Positions 7,577 through 14,963 of a DNA stretch of 41,335 nt are shown piece after piece. Position 1 is the first letter of the stretch; every line of letters starts with the position of its first letter. Below the pieces are notes generated by a model. It was not told the origin of the DNA. It saw nothing but the letters and a program-made list of their open reading frames with translations, and did not search any database. Origin of the DNA: a virus; IMG/VR virus record IMGVR_UViG_3300025131_006924, positions 1 through 41,335 of that record, one strand, 5' to 3'. The position numbers and the translations under genes were made by a program.

Positions 7577-7966
7577 TTATTTGTGTACTATTTCCCAACC
7601 TTCACCAACTGATTCATTTGTTAAATTAGGCGATCCTTCACCACCTAATTGAGGCGGAAGACCATTGCCATTTTTGTGAAGTTCTATGCCTTCAGCAATT
7701 TCTGGATCATCTTTCTCTTTGAACCAATAATCAGTTGTTTTCGCTAAGACTGCAACATAAGCACCTACTAAAATATTGAGCAGGTCTCTTGCTTCTTCAG
7801 GTACCAATCTGAAAAACAGTAAGGCAATTAATACTAAAAATGTGCCAACGATAACTAATGTAACTGAATATCGGGCAAACCAATTTGCCTTACGTCGTGT
7901 TTCTAATTGTTTTAATTTTGTGGCTTGAATATCATGTTCTGTTATATTGTTGTTTTCTTCGTTCAT
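7577..7966 (-). CDS. Two-span membrane protein, holin candidate
   Basis: A 129-residue protein with a polar N-terminus of about 33 residues, a first membrane segment SVTLVIVGTFLVLIALLFF, a short acidic loop, and a second weaker segment LLNILVGAYVAVLAKTTDYWF. A 40-residue polar Gly/Asn-rich tail follows. Size and topology fit a class II holin, and its neighbours encode a secreted protease and a lipoprotein lipase. No sequence match to a named holin family is claimed. A structural membrane role is the alternative. Confidence 0.7.
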   Translation of the reverse strand: MNEENNNITEHDIQATKLKQLETRRKANWFARYSVTLVIVGTFLVLIALLFFRLVPEEARDLLNILVGAYVAVLAKTTDYWFKEKDDPEIAEGIELHKNGNGLPPQLGGEGSPNLTNESVGEGWEIVHK

Positions 7967-7990
7967 GTGTCCTCTATATTAACTACTACT

Positions 7991-8467
7991 TTATTTATTA
8001 ATTAAGTCATCCCAGGTTATCGGTTTTTTGTTACTTGTGTCTTTTTTAAGTTCTTCTTTTTTCTCAATTGTTTTATTATCTGTTTCGCTTAAATATGCCT
8101 TACGTGCCGCATCACCCATCGCACCTTCTAAAATACATTGTTTACTAAATTCTCCTAGCATTTCAGCTACTATATTCTTCCCAACTAGGTCCATATATTT
8201 TTCAACACATTCAATTTTTCGCCGTATTTTATCTGTTATACAAACACATTGATTGATGCCAAGCACTGGTATAATTGGTGCACCAAACATTCGAATAGAA
8301 TTCGTATTTAGATGTTGAAAACATGATTGTACTAGATTATGAACAGCGGCTGTTGGATATCCAAGTTTATCTTCACATGTTTTACTGTTAACTGCGGTTG
8401 GCACTATTAAAAGTGCCAACGCAATTACCAGCTTTTTAACGTACTGCGTCTGTTTTGGGTTCCTCAT
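7991..8467 (-). CDS. Secreted cysteine-rich protein
   Basis: I place the start at ATG 8467 (MRNPKQTQYVKK). The open frame continues upstream to 8551, but only inside the protease gene and in low-complexity Lys/Gln sequence. From this start the protein has a textbook signal peptide, LVIALALLIVPTAVNS, cleaved before KTCEDKLGY. The mature 130 residues hold six cysteines, including a CVC pair, which suggests disulfides in the periplasm. The fold looks helical, with a Lys/Glu-rich tail. It overlaps the DegP-like gene by 32 bases, and the two may act together, for example as substrate and protease or as partners. No family is recognised. Confidence 0.75.
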   Translation of the reverse strand: MRNPKQTQYVKKLVIALALLIVPTAVNSKTCEDKLGYPTAAVHNLVQSCFQHLNTNSIRMFGAPIIPVLGINQCVCITDKIRRKIECVEKYMDLVGKNIVAEMLGEFSKQCILEGAMGDAARKAYLSETDNKTIEKKEELKKDTSNKKPITWDDLINK

Positions 8468-9575
8468 TTGGTTTCTCTTCTTTTTGAGTTTCATCTTTTG
8501 GTTCCTTAGTTTTTGGTGGTTGTGGTATTGTTGGTTGCCCTTGTTTATCAAAAAGTTGGGCTCCGGTAACTTCTAATTTCTTAAGTGTTACAGTAACATT
8601 TTTATAAACACGATCTCTTATTAGTAACAGATCAACTGTATCACCTGGTTTTTTAGTTCTTATTATGTCTGTAATATTTTCCTGTCTATTAACAGCCTGG
8701 CCATCTACACCAATTATTGTGTCAAATTTTTCAAGTCCTTCTGGAATATCAGTAGAAGGAGCAACAACACAACCAAATGTATTAGGTATAGTAACACCAG
8801 CTTCTTTTACATCAGGCAAATTTACTATACTATTTCTATTTAACGGATTTAGATTTACTAGGCTCACACCCATAATTGCCCGTACAAATTCTTTACCTTC
8901 TATTAAAACATCAACAATTTCTTTTGCATCATCATTTCGTAGTGCTAAAGCAACGCCTGCATGACTTTTTATTTGTTGTGGACTAATTATTAATGAATTA
9001 ATTCCAACAACATTGCCTGCGGTATTTACTAATGGTCCGCCTGAATTACCTTGATTAATAGCAGTATCGGTTTGAACGTACCGTACATATGGAGATCTAA
9101 CAATTCGTTTATTATTACTAATAATACCTTTAGTTACTGTCCATACCATTCCAAATGGATGTCCTACTGCAAATACATCCATACCTTCCCAGGGTTCTTC
9201 TAATGACCAATTTAGGTATGGCAAGGGTTTTTTTCTTTTAGGTATTTGTATTACTGCTACATCAGCAAGAGGATCTGTACCTATTATTTTCACATCATAC
9301 ATATTCCAATCATCGCGATCATAAAATGCTAACATTAATTGTGTAGAATTATGAACACAATGATAATTTGTTACAATGTATCGTTGTTCGTTAATAACAA
9401 ATCCACTACAGGTCCCCCGTCCGTTAGGGTTTGTAATAGATGTATTATTGGCACTTTCTATTAAAATAAAAACAGTTGCCTCTTTAACTTTGTCTACTGT
9501 TTCTTTATTAAGAGTTGAAGCAATTGCAGATCCTGCAAAAAAACACAATAAAATAAAGATAAAAACTTGTCTCAT
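8436..9575 (-). CDS. DegP/HtrA-like periplasmic serine protease with one PDZ domain
   Basis: A 379-residue trypsin-fold protease. Residues 1-19 form a signal peptide ending in ASA/IAS. The catalytic triad is intact: His72 in TNYHCVHNS, Asp105 in DPLADVAVIQI, and Ser178 in QGNSGGPLV. A PDZ domain follows (about residues 235-335, with EKFDTIIGVDGQAV), then an unusual Pro/Lys/Glu/Thr-rich tail (about 345-379) not typical of DegP. DegP-type enzymes degrade or refold periplasmic proteins. A good AAGGAG site precedes the ATG. The gene was probably taken from a Gram-negative host. A likely role is envelope quality control or remodelling late in infection. Confidence 0.92.
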   Translation of the reverse strand: MRQVFIFILLCFFAGSAIASTLNKETVDKVKEATVFILIESANNTSITNPNGRGTCSGFVINEQRYIVTNYHCVHNSTQLMLAFYDRDDWNMYDVKIIGTDPLADVAVIQIPKRKKPLPYLNWSLEEPWEGMDVFAVGHPFGMVWTVTKGIISNNKRIVRSPYVRYVQTDTAINQGNSGGPLVNTAGNVVGINSLIISPQQIKSHAGVALALRNDDAKEIVDVLIEGKEFVRAIMGVSLVNLNPLNRNSIVNLPDVKEAGVTIPNTFGCVVAPSTDIPEGLEKFDTIIGVDGQAVNRQENITDIIRTKKPGDTVDLLLIRDRVYKNVTVTLKKLEVTGAQLFDKQGQPTIPQPPKTKEPKDETQKEEKPNEEPKTDAVR

Positions 9576-9586
9576 TATTAATCTCC

Positions 9587-9805
9587 TTAGTCTTTAAAAA
9601 CTAAAATCAATAAAAGTATATTCGTAATTAAAAGTTCAATTGCCAATATAGTATGATAGAACACCCACCGTTGTTCATATAAGTGATCTTTATCGAGTTT
9701 AACATCAAGTTTTTCTTCAATACTCTGTTTGGTTTTTTTTGCTTCTTCTAAAACTCTCGCTTTTATGTCTTCTAATATATCCAATGTCTTACGTAGACGA
9801 TTCAT
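9587..9805 (-). CDS. Small coiled-coil protein with C-terminal membrane anchor
   Basis: A 72-residue protein with a charged helical N-terminal half (LDILEDIKARVLEEAKKTKQ), likely a coiled coil, and a C-terminal transmembrane helix of about 22 residues (ILAIELLITNILLLILVFKD). A GGAGG ribosome site precedes the ATG. It lies 11 bases before the DegP-like gene, so it may belong to the same envelope operon. No family is recognised. Confidence 0.75.
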   Translation of the reverse strand: MNRLRKTLDILEDIKARVLEEAKKTKQSIEEKLDVKLDKDHLYEQRWVFYHTILAIELLITNILLLILVFKD

Positions 9806-9862
9806 ATAACCTCCGACCTCGAGTAGGATTATTCTATGCCTTTTAAAAATTTATAATTTCCG

Positions 9863-10156
9863 TTAAAGGTTTTCGACTATTGTTTCACCATGCGTTAATT
9901 TTAAAACAGTAAACTTCTTTGTTTTAAATCGACTGTTTAATTTTTCTGCTAAATTAAATGCATGGCCAGCATTTGGAAAAGAAACTTTTTTATATTTTGG
10001 TCCTGGATAATTTACAAGACTATTAAAGCTTCGAATACTGATAGGGGATCCATCATAGAATACTGCATAGATTGCGGCTGCCTTCAAAACTTCTTCACTC
10101 CGGAAGGTTTTTGAGTCAGTGTGTTCTAAAATGATGGTTGGTTTTGGTCTCGCCAT
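9863..10156 (-). CDS. Conserved T4-like marine phage hypothetical protein
   Basis: A 97-residue basic protein, MARPKPTIILEHTDSKTF..., with a central YPGPKYKKVSF and GHAFNLAEKLN segment. From memory this sequence type is common in cyanophage and related T4-like genomes as a conserved hypothetical, but I cannot name a function. A NATAAATA late box lies 24 bases upstream of the start, which implies late expression. Confidence 0.8.
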   Translation of the reverse strand: MARPKPTIILEHTDSKTFRSEEVLKAAAIYAVFYDGSPISIRSFNSLVNYPGPKYKKVSFPNAGHAFNLAEKLNSRFKTKKFTVLKLTHGETIVENL

Positions 10157-10179
10157 TTCATATACCCGATATATATTGT

Positions 10180-10187
10180 TATTTATC
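10180..10187 (-). promoter_or_regulatory. Putative late promoter box (GATAAATA)
   Basis: The minus strand reads GATAAATA, 24 bases upstream of the 97-codon gene, in a short intergenic stretch. It matches the T4-type late consensus at 7 of 8 positions. Confidence 0.5.
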
Positions 10188-10209
10188 GCTAGATATGACG
10201 AATATAATG

Positions 10210-10611
10210 CTAGTTTATTAATTTGTCGGACTCGCCTTTTTTCTTTAATACTATAGTGTTAGCGGTCTGACTTGCAATAAACTGCTTTGCTCTTTCTTCT
10301 CTGTCTTTTATTATTGCTTGCTGTAATTTTTCTTTGTTGATAATATCGCCGGTAGGATTTCTTGTTGGTATGTTTAGGATGTCTTCAGGAGCATACCATT
10401 CTGTTTTCCACATTCCTTTATACTTAGATCCTCGCTTTTCGCCTTTCGGGTCATACCAAAGTTCTAAATGTACTTCTAAATTACCTTCTTTACCAATTGG
10501 AAACATTAATTGATAAATGCCTATGGAGGGATAAAATTTAAAGGCAGGATCTTTATACAATTGAAGTTTTACATGAACTTCAGCATTATGTTTTTCATCT
10601 TCAGTTAACAT
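10210..10611 (-). CDS. Hypothetical protein
   Basis: A 133-residue protein starting MLTEDEKHNAEVHVKL. The N-terminal 90 residues look like a small beta-rich domain with conserved Trp and Tyr (HLELWYDPKG, KGMWKTEWYAPED). The C-terminal part is a charged helix. It overlaps the RNase H gene by 11 bases, so co-expression with the replication nuclease is likely. No family is recognised. Confidence 0.75.
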   Translation of the reverse strand: MLTEDEKHNAEVHVKLQLYKDPAFKFYPSIGIYQLMFPIGKEGNLEVHLELWYDPKGEKRGSKYKGMWKTEWYAPEDILNIPTRNPTGDIINKEKLQQAIIKDREERAKQFIASQTANTIVLKKKGESDKLIN

Positions 10612-11593
10612 TATTATAGCCTGCTGTTAAGTATAAAGCATGATCTTGGACTTGTGATCCAATCCGCTGTAAATTATACTTACCGCAAAACTTCATAAAA
10701 TGTATTCCTACTTGGGGGATTTTGGGTTTTTCAACAACTTCGGTGATAGTCTCATCCATTGTAGTTTTAACCCATTGGGGTTGTTCGCTTAAATCAATAA
10801 GTTTTTTGTTACGCTCATAATCGTCGAGTACTGTATGTTCTTCTCCATCATGATCAACCCATCGTTGTAACATTAAATTATTCCAGTTATATCCTTGCTT
10901 TGTACGATCATCAAATGCTTCTAGCAATCCGACTTTATTTTTAGTACCTTTTTTGCGTACTCCTGGATATGCACTAAAAATGTTATCTGAAGTATCTCCA
11001 CGCATACACTTTTCGAAAAGAAGCCAACTAGGATTGGGTGCTCCTTTTGGTTCTCCAGTTTTTTTATCAATAACCAACTTACCTTTTCCATCATAATACC
11101 CTTCTGTAGTAATCTTAGTATCAGAAATACCATTATAAATTTGGACATTATCTGTTATAAGTTGAAAAAAATCCGAATCGCTAGAAACAATAATATGTTT
11201 TTCTTTTGGATGTAATTGAATCCATCTTGCAATCATATCATCTGCTTCGCAATCCTTATTACACAAAACCGAACAATTTGTTTTTTCTGTTAAGAATGTT
11301 TGGAATTCTCCAAATTTTTCAAAAAAGTATTTGTCTTCTTTTATCTCGTTTGGAGTTAAAGCATCCCGTTTCTCTTGCCTATTTTTCTTATAAGGTTCAT
11401 ACACTCCCTTGCGCCATGAATGCCCTTCAAAACAAAATACCACATGACTACCGGCAAAGTCTCGCCATACTTTGTTTACAGATGTAAACATAATATGCAT
11501 AGCCATACCAACCTTTGTGTCTAGATCGTCTCCTCGAACAACATGTTTTGCTCTAAAAAACATATTGGTTGTGTCTACGAGTATGTATGTCAT
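10601..11593 (-). CDS. rnh: T4-type RNase H / 5'-3' exonuclease (FEN family)
   Basis: A 330-residue flap endonuclease-family protein of about the same length as T4 RNase H (305 aa). Metal-binding acidic clusters are visible: VDTTNMFFRA near the N-terminus, CEADDMIA in the middle, SSDSDFFQL, and the helix-hairpin region RGDTSDNIFSAYPGVRKKG. T4 RNase H removes RNA primers and adjacent DNA from Okazaki fragments. Its place beside the nucleotide-metabolism genes fits a replication role. The following 124-codon gene starts immediately after its upstream border. Confidence 0.9.
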   Translation of the reverse strand: MTYILVDTTNMFFRAKHVVRGDDLDTKVGMAMHIMFTSVNKVWRDFAGSHVVFCFEGHSWRKGVYEPYKKNRQEKRDALTPNEIKEDKYFFEKFGEFQTFLTEKTNCSVLCNKDCEADDMIARWIQLHPKEKHIIVSSDSDFFQLITDNVQIYNGISDTKITTEGYYDGKGKLVIDKKTGEPKGAPNPSWLLFEKCMRGDTSDNIFSAYPGVRKKGTKNKVGLLEAFDDRTKQGYNWNNLMLQRWVDHDGEEHTVLDDYERNKKLIDLSEQPQWVKTTMDETITEVVEKPKIPQVGIHFMKFCGKYNLQRIGSQVQDHALYLTAGYNNVN

Positions 11594-11967
11594 TATTTTT
11601 TTTCTTTATTTTGTTTTTCTTTTTGAATATCTGATAATTTAATTATATCAGCATCTGCTACAAAAGAGTCATGTGCTACTTCTTGTGCGGCAATTGTTCT
11701 ACATAAATCATTAAACCATAGATCAATAATGTCTGCTTCAGCTTTACCATTGTATCCATTTTCTGCAAGCATTTTAATAAATGGCTCATTCCAATCTAAT
11801 TCAAAATATCCTTCAGATGGGCTTTCAGGATTTATTTGTGTATCTATTACTTGTACCCAAGGTTCTCCTTTTTCTGTTGCAATATCTTTTGGAGTTTTTG
11901 TTTTAGCAACTTGTTTAGGTTGTTTTTTCTTTTTAAGTTTATTTTTAAATTTATCTAATATTTTCAT
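11593..11967 (-). CDS. Conserved T4-like phage hypothetical protein
   Basis: The start is ATG 11967, fused to the QueE stop as TAATG; a longer frame to 11979 lies inside QueE. The 124-residue product begins MKILDKFKNKLKKKKQ with a very basic N-terminus. It has a central block (EPWVQVIDTQINPESPSEG, then YFELDWNEPFIK) and LWFNDLCRT. This central block is of a type I recall from cyanophage genomes with unknown function. It ends in a Lys-rich tail. Confidence 0.8.
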   Translation of the reverse strand: MKILDKFKNKLKKKKQPKQVAKTKTPKDIATEKGEPWVQVIDTQINPESPSEGYFELDWNEPFIKMLAENGYNGKAEADIIDLWFNDLCRTIAAQEVAHDSFVADADIIKLSDIQKEKQNKEKK

Positions 11968-12815
11968 TATGTTCCCCATGCGTTTCCAAATAAATGTACA
12001 TGTAATCTAGGACTGAATCTATATCCGTATTTTAATGCAAGTTCGGCAACACCCTTTTCTGTAAGTTCTAACCCTTCAACTGTACCGCCACATGGCATTA
12101 AATATACTGGAACATTTAATCCATAGGCATGTTCTGCTGTAATTACTTCTTTAATATCTTCTTTATCTTGTACTACAAATTTTAAATATAGTTCGCTATT
12201 TCGTACTCTATTATATTCTTGTACAACTTCAGGTTTAATTGCATCCTTCCAATCTTCTCCACTAATACTTAATTTAGGACTACATGACCAGGTTATATAT
12301 ACTCCTGCTCCATGCCGTTCATCTAAAAATTCTTTAAAGGCTGGGGTAAATTTTTGTGTAGCATTTGTTTCAATGGTAACATGTTCTAACCCTTCAAATG
12401 CTTTTTGTGACAATAAGTCAGGTATTTGCTTTTGCCAAAGCATAGGTTCGCCACCTGTAATAATTAAATGTATATCATTCCAATTTTTACGTGGTGTTAA
12501 ATTTAATAATTTTTTTGCAACAACAGAGTTTTCTTCAATGGTTGCAATATGTTTGTATAGATGTGACCAAGATGCACTTGTATCGCATCCTATTTTTGGA
12601 ACAGGAAGATCATGGTAGGATTTATAGTTAAGTCTGTTTGGATCTGTTACGTGAGGCATTTGATCTTTTGGTAGCCATTTAGATTGATCTCTACCTTGGC
12701 CAAACCCTCTACATTCAAAATTGCATCCAAACATACGCAAAAAGACGCTTGGTGTTCCTACCCAACGCCCTTCACCTTGTATGCTATAAAATGCTTCGGA
12801 ATATTTAATCTTCAT
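11967..12815 (-). CDS. queE: 7-carboxy-7-deazaguanine synthase QueE (radical SAM)
   Basis: A 282-residue radical SAM enzyme starting MKIKYSEAFYSIQGEG (ATG at 12815; a TTG at 12824 is a weaker alternative). QueE landmarks are FYSIQGEG, PSVFLRMFGCNFEC (Cys31, Cys35), GCDTSASW (Cys77), LIITGGEPMLW, ETNAT and SPKLS. It converts 6-carboxytetrahydropterin to 7-carboxy-7-deazaguanine. The third cluster cysteine normally follows within a few residues, but here a roughly 39-residue insertion separates it from the first two. FolE, a QueD-like enzyme and a DpdA-like transglycosylase in the same window suggest a DNA modification pathway. Confidence 0.9.
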   Translation of the reverse strand: MKIKYSEAFYSIQGEGRWVGTPSVFLRMFGCNFECRGFGQGRDQSKWLPKDQMPHVTDPNRLNYKSYHDLPVPKIGCDTSASWSHLYKHIATIEENSVVAKKLLNLTPRKNWNDIHLIITGGEPMLWQKQIPDLLSQKAFEGLEHVTIETNATQKFTPAFKEFLDERHGAGVYITWSCSPKLSISGEDWKDAIKPEVVQEYNRVRNSELYLKFVVQDKEDIKEVITAEHAYGLNVPVYLMPCGGTVEGLELTEKGVAELALKYGYRFSPRLHVHLFGNAWGT

Positions 12816-12990
12816 TTGGTACAATTTCGCAAGTTATTTGTCTACCACCACGATTGGATTTAGTCATCTTAATCTGTTCATCTTCTTTTAATCCTAAGGC
12901 TAAATGTATCTCTGGAGGTAGTATAACAGTTTTTCCGTCTTCCTTGACTTGAATATCTTCTGCATTACAATTATACACTTTTTTGCTCAT
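12805..12990 (-). CDS. Small AbrB-like hypothetical protein
   Basis: A 61-residue protein starting MSKKVYNCNAEDIQV. The segment TVILPPEIHLALGLKEDEQIKM resembles the swapped-hairpin AbrB/SpoVT DNA-binding motif (hydrophobic strand, LP, helix, LG, acidic turn). The match is by eye and weak. It ends inside the QueE start. It could be a small regulator; function unknown. Confidence 0.6.
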   Translation of the reverse strand: MSKKVYNCNAEDIQVKEDGKTVILPPEIHLALGLKEDEQIKMTKSNRGGRQITCEIVPNED

Positions 12991-12998
12991 AATGTCAA

Positions 12999-13289
12999 CT
13001 AATTTATTGTATTATTAATTGGTGGGCCCATTATATCTTGAAAAGGTTCAACGCCGAGAATTTGATCTCCGTCTTCATCTAAAACTTTAAAATTTGTTGC
13101 AATATAATTCTTGTTAGTTGAGGTAAAATCAAAGATAAATGTTTTTCCTTCTGCGTCAAACTCTAAACGAGCCCTAGAAACAATTGATTCCGAGTCATTA
13201 AAATCTTTAGCAATTTTTCCTGAGGCTAAAAATAATAACTTTGGTATATTGTCTTTATATTCGATAATTTCCTTTGCATGGGATGACAT
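12999..13289 (-). CDS. Hypothetical 96-aa protein
   Basis: The open frame continues up to 13457, but the part above 13289 lies inside the HIT gene. A strong GAGGAGG ribosome site sits about 8 bases before the ATG at 13289, so I choose that start (MSSHAKEIIEYKDNIPKL). The product has a beta-rich C-terminal half (TFIFDFTSTNKNYIATNFKVL) and no recognised family. Its start overlaps the HIT gene end by 35 bases. Confidence 0.75.
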   Translation of the reverse strand: MSSHAKEIIEYKDNIPKLLFLASGKIAKDFNDSESIVSRARLEFDAEGKTFIFDFTSTNKNYIATNFKVLDEDGDQILGVEPFQDIMGPPINNTIN

Positions 13290-13656
13290 GTCTGACACCT
13301 CCTCTCGGATCTTCGACATCTCCCGTGCGCCTAGGTATAAGGTGTACATGTGGCCACATAACTGTTTGACCCGCCGCGGCACCTCTGTTAATACCAACAT
13401 TAAATCCTTCATAATCTTCATTTTTAACTCCAATATTACCTTGGTTATTTGCGGCAATAAAACAGGACATAATACTTAATTCATCTTGTTTCTTGGGGAC
13501 AAATAAAAGATGTCCTTCGGTGACCGGATAACCGTCTTTATAAACTATATACTCGTTAGTTTCTTCTACAATGTTTTTGTCTGGCCACGGAGCATCTTTA
13601 TAACTTTCTAAAAGGTCGGTAGATTCCACCACTCCTCCCATGGAAATACAATCCAT
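13255..13656 (-). CDS. HIT-family nucleotide hydrolase or transferase
   Basis: A 133-residue histidine-triad protein. Landmarks are EGHLLFVPKK, NVGINRGAAAGQTV and the active-site strand PHVHLIPRRTGD. The usual HxHxH core reads W-P-H-V-H, so the first His is Trp while the middle and last His are kept. The middle His is the nucleophile in HINT and FHIT proteins. Members cleave nucleoside phosphoramidates or dinucleotide polyphosphates. It overlaps the upstream phosphoribosyltransferase gene by 49 bases; the first ATG is at 13656, and starts at 13641 or just after are also possible. A role in nucleotide turnover is likely. Confidence 0.85.
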   Translation of the reverse strand: MDCISMGGVVESTDLLESYKDAPWPDKNIVEETNEYIVYKDGYPVTEGHLLFVPKKQDELSIMSCFIAANNQGNIGVKNEDYEGFNVGINRGAAAGQTVMWPHVHLIPRRTGDVEDPRGGVRHVIPCKGNYRI

Positions 13657-14132
13657 TGCGGATCGTCAATTTTGTTAACTATGTCGCCTATGTAATCAAC
13701 TTCAAATTCACTTCCAGTATTTTCAATTAAACATGCAACTTTAACATTATTACCAAATATCATATCATTTTGCCATTTAGGATCCGCAGGGTGTGTACTA
13801 GCTTTCCAATCGTTTTTAATCCATTGTAATGTTTTACCGCTGTCGTTGATATCATCAAAGATAAGAATTTTTTTACCATTATAAGCATCTTCGGACATCC
13901 ATGTATTGCTTTCTACATCATCTTCAGTATTTTCTCCTGCTCCGGCTTTAAGTTGTACTTTTAATGTGTACATTGGCACACCTGTGTAATGGCTATATAA
14001 TCCAGCAGGATAATTCCCGCCTCTAACTATACCTATAACATAATCAGGGCGCCATGCATCATTATGCAATCCTCGTATAATATTATGCATTAATGAGCTT
14101 ATTTTAAACCAACTAAGATATACTTTTTTCAT
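13608..14132 (-). CDS. Purine phosphoribosyltransferase (HPRT/GPT type)
   Basis: A 174-residue type I phosphoribosyltransferase. It has VIGIVRGGNYPAG near residue 32 and the PRPP-binding loop ILIFDDINDSGKT at 89-101. The C-terminal VFPWEEWW matches the pattern (PWE) of xanthine/hypoxanthine phosphoribosyltransferases. It would salvage a purine base to its nucleotide using PRPP. Its ATG is joined to the PurE stop as TAATG, so the two purine genes are coupled. Exact base specificity cannot be read from the sequence. Confidence 0.85.
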   Translation of the reverse strand: MKKVYLSWFKISSLMHNIIRGLHNDAWRPDYVIGIVRGGNYPAGLYSHYTGVPMYTLKVQLKAGAGENTEDDVESNTWMSEDAYNGKKILIFDDINDSGKTLQWIKNDWKASTHPADPKWQNDMIFGNNVKVACLIENTGSEFEVDYIGDIVNKIDDPQWIVFPWEEWWNLPTF

Positions 14133-14551
14133 TATGTTCCATAAGGTGGGTCAGTATCTATTAAATCTAATATGCGTTTTGCATATAGTGCCGCATTAAT
14201 TGCGCCATGTTTACCTATTGTCATGCATGCCACAGGCACGCCTTTAGGCATTTGTACTATGCTCAGTAAACTATCTATGCCCATTAATTCACTTTTCATA
14301 GGCACACCAATTACTGGCAAATTTGTTTGAGATGCAACTACTCCCGGTAGTGCGGCGGCCATACCTGCGGCCGCAATAATAATTTTATATCCTGTTGCTT
14401 CCCATTTTTTAATATATTCTGTTACTTTCTTTGGATTTCTATGTGCAGATGCAGTAACTATTTCGTTACTAATACCTAATTCGTTTAACTTATCAACACA
14501 ATGATTCATAATTTCTAAATCACTATCGCTTCCTACTACTATTCCTATCAT
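14132..14551 (-). CDS. purE: PurE, N5-carboxyaminoimidazole ribonucleotide mutase
   Basis: A 139-residue class I PurE, slightly shorter than bacterial forms (about 165). Hallmarks are GIVVGSDSDLE at residues 3-13, TASAHR with His37, AAAGMAAALPGVVAS and GVPMKS. The enzyme rearranges N5-CAIR to CAIR in purine synthesis. No PurK partner is visible in the window, so the phage enzyme would work with the host pathway. It is coupled by ATGA to the small gene upstream and by TAATG to the phosphoribosyltransferase. Confidence 0.93.
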   Translation of the reverse strand: MIGIVVGSDSDLEIMNHCVDKLNELGISNEIVTASAHRNPKKVTEYIKKWEATGYKIIIAAAGMAAALPGVVASQTNLPVIGVPMKSELMGIDSLLSIVQMPKGVPVACMTIGKHGAINAALYAKRILDLIDTDPPYGT

Positions 14552-14724
14552 ATTTTGTTGTTTACCATATGTTCAAAAGAACCTTCGACATAATTACGAA
14601 TTCCAGTTTGTTGTTTGTTGATTTCTTTTCCAACTTTAGCTCTAAAATCTAATTCTTGTTTGATCATTGATCTGATTTCTCGCAATTCTGCGGAATGCAT
14701 CTTTTTTATATCTATTCTAGTCAT
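14548..14724 (-). CDS. Small 58-aa helical protein
   Basis: The frame runs from ATG 14724 to a TGA that overlaps the PurE start as ATGA. The product begins MTRIDIKKMHSAELREIRSM and is basic and helical (KQELDFRAKVGKEINK). Its tight coupling to PurE supports that it is real. No family is recognised. Confidence 0.65.
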   Translation of the reverse strand: MTRIDIKKMHSAELREIRSMIKQELDFRAKVGKEINKQQTGIRNYVEGSFEHMVNNKI

Positions 14725-14775
14725 TACTCGCCTTTTTTATTAGTAATTGTGTTTATGCTGGTCTGGTTCTGCTGG

Positions 14776-14955
14776 CTAGTAGTCTTGTATTGGTAATAAA
14801 CTTTCTGCAACTGTAAAAATTCTATCATAAGGACTTTTAATTTTATCAAAGTCTTCAGTAACTACATCTACTTCCTGATTAATGTTTCTCAATGCTCTTG
14901 AAAGACATTTCCATTTATTCTTACCTCTTTTATATCCTATTATTAAATTTTTCAT
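14776..14955 (-). CDS. Small 59-aa basic protein
   Basis: The frame runs from ATG 14955 to TAG 14776. The product begins MKNLIIGYKRGKNKWKCLSR and ends VAESLLPIQDY; it may be a small alpha/beta peptide. A perfect TATAAATA late box is 10 bases upstream, and 51 bases separate its end from the next gene. No family is recognised and there is no strong ribosome site. Confidence 0.55.
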   Translation of the reverse strand: MKNLIIGYKRGKNKWKCLSRALRNINQEVDVVTEDFDKIKSPYDRIFTVAESLLPIQDY

Positions 14956-14963
14956 ATTAATTT

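Noticed and set aside
10921-11148. 75-codon minus-strand frame in the RNase H gene
   Set aside because: It is out of phase with the FEN family frame and has no conserved features.
12999-13457. Full 152-codon frame as one gene
   Set aside because: The first 56 codons lie within the HIT gene and are poor coding sequence. The strong GAGGAGG before ATG 13289 sets the start there.
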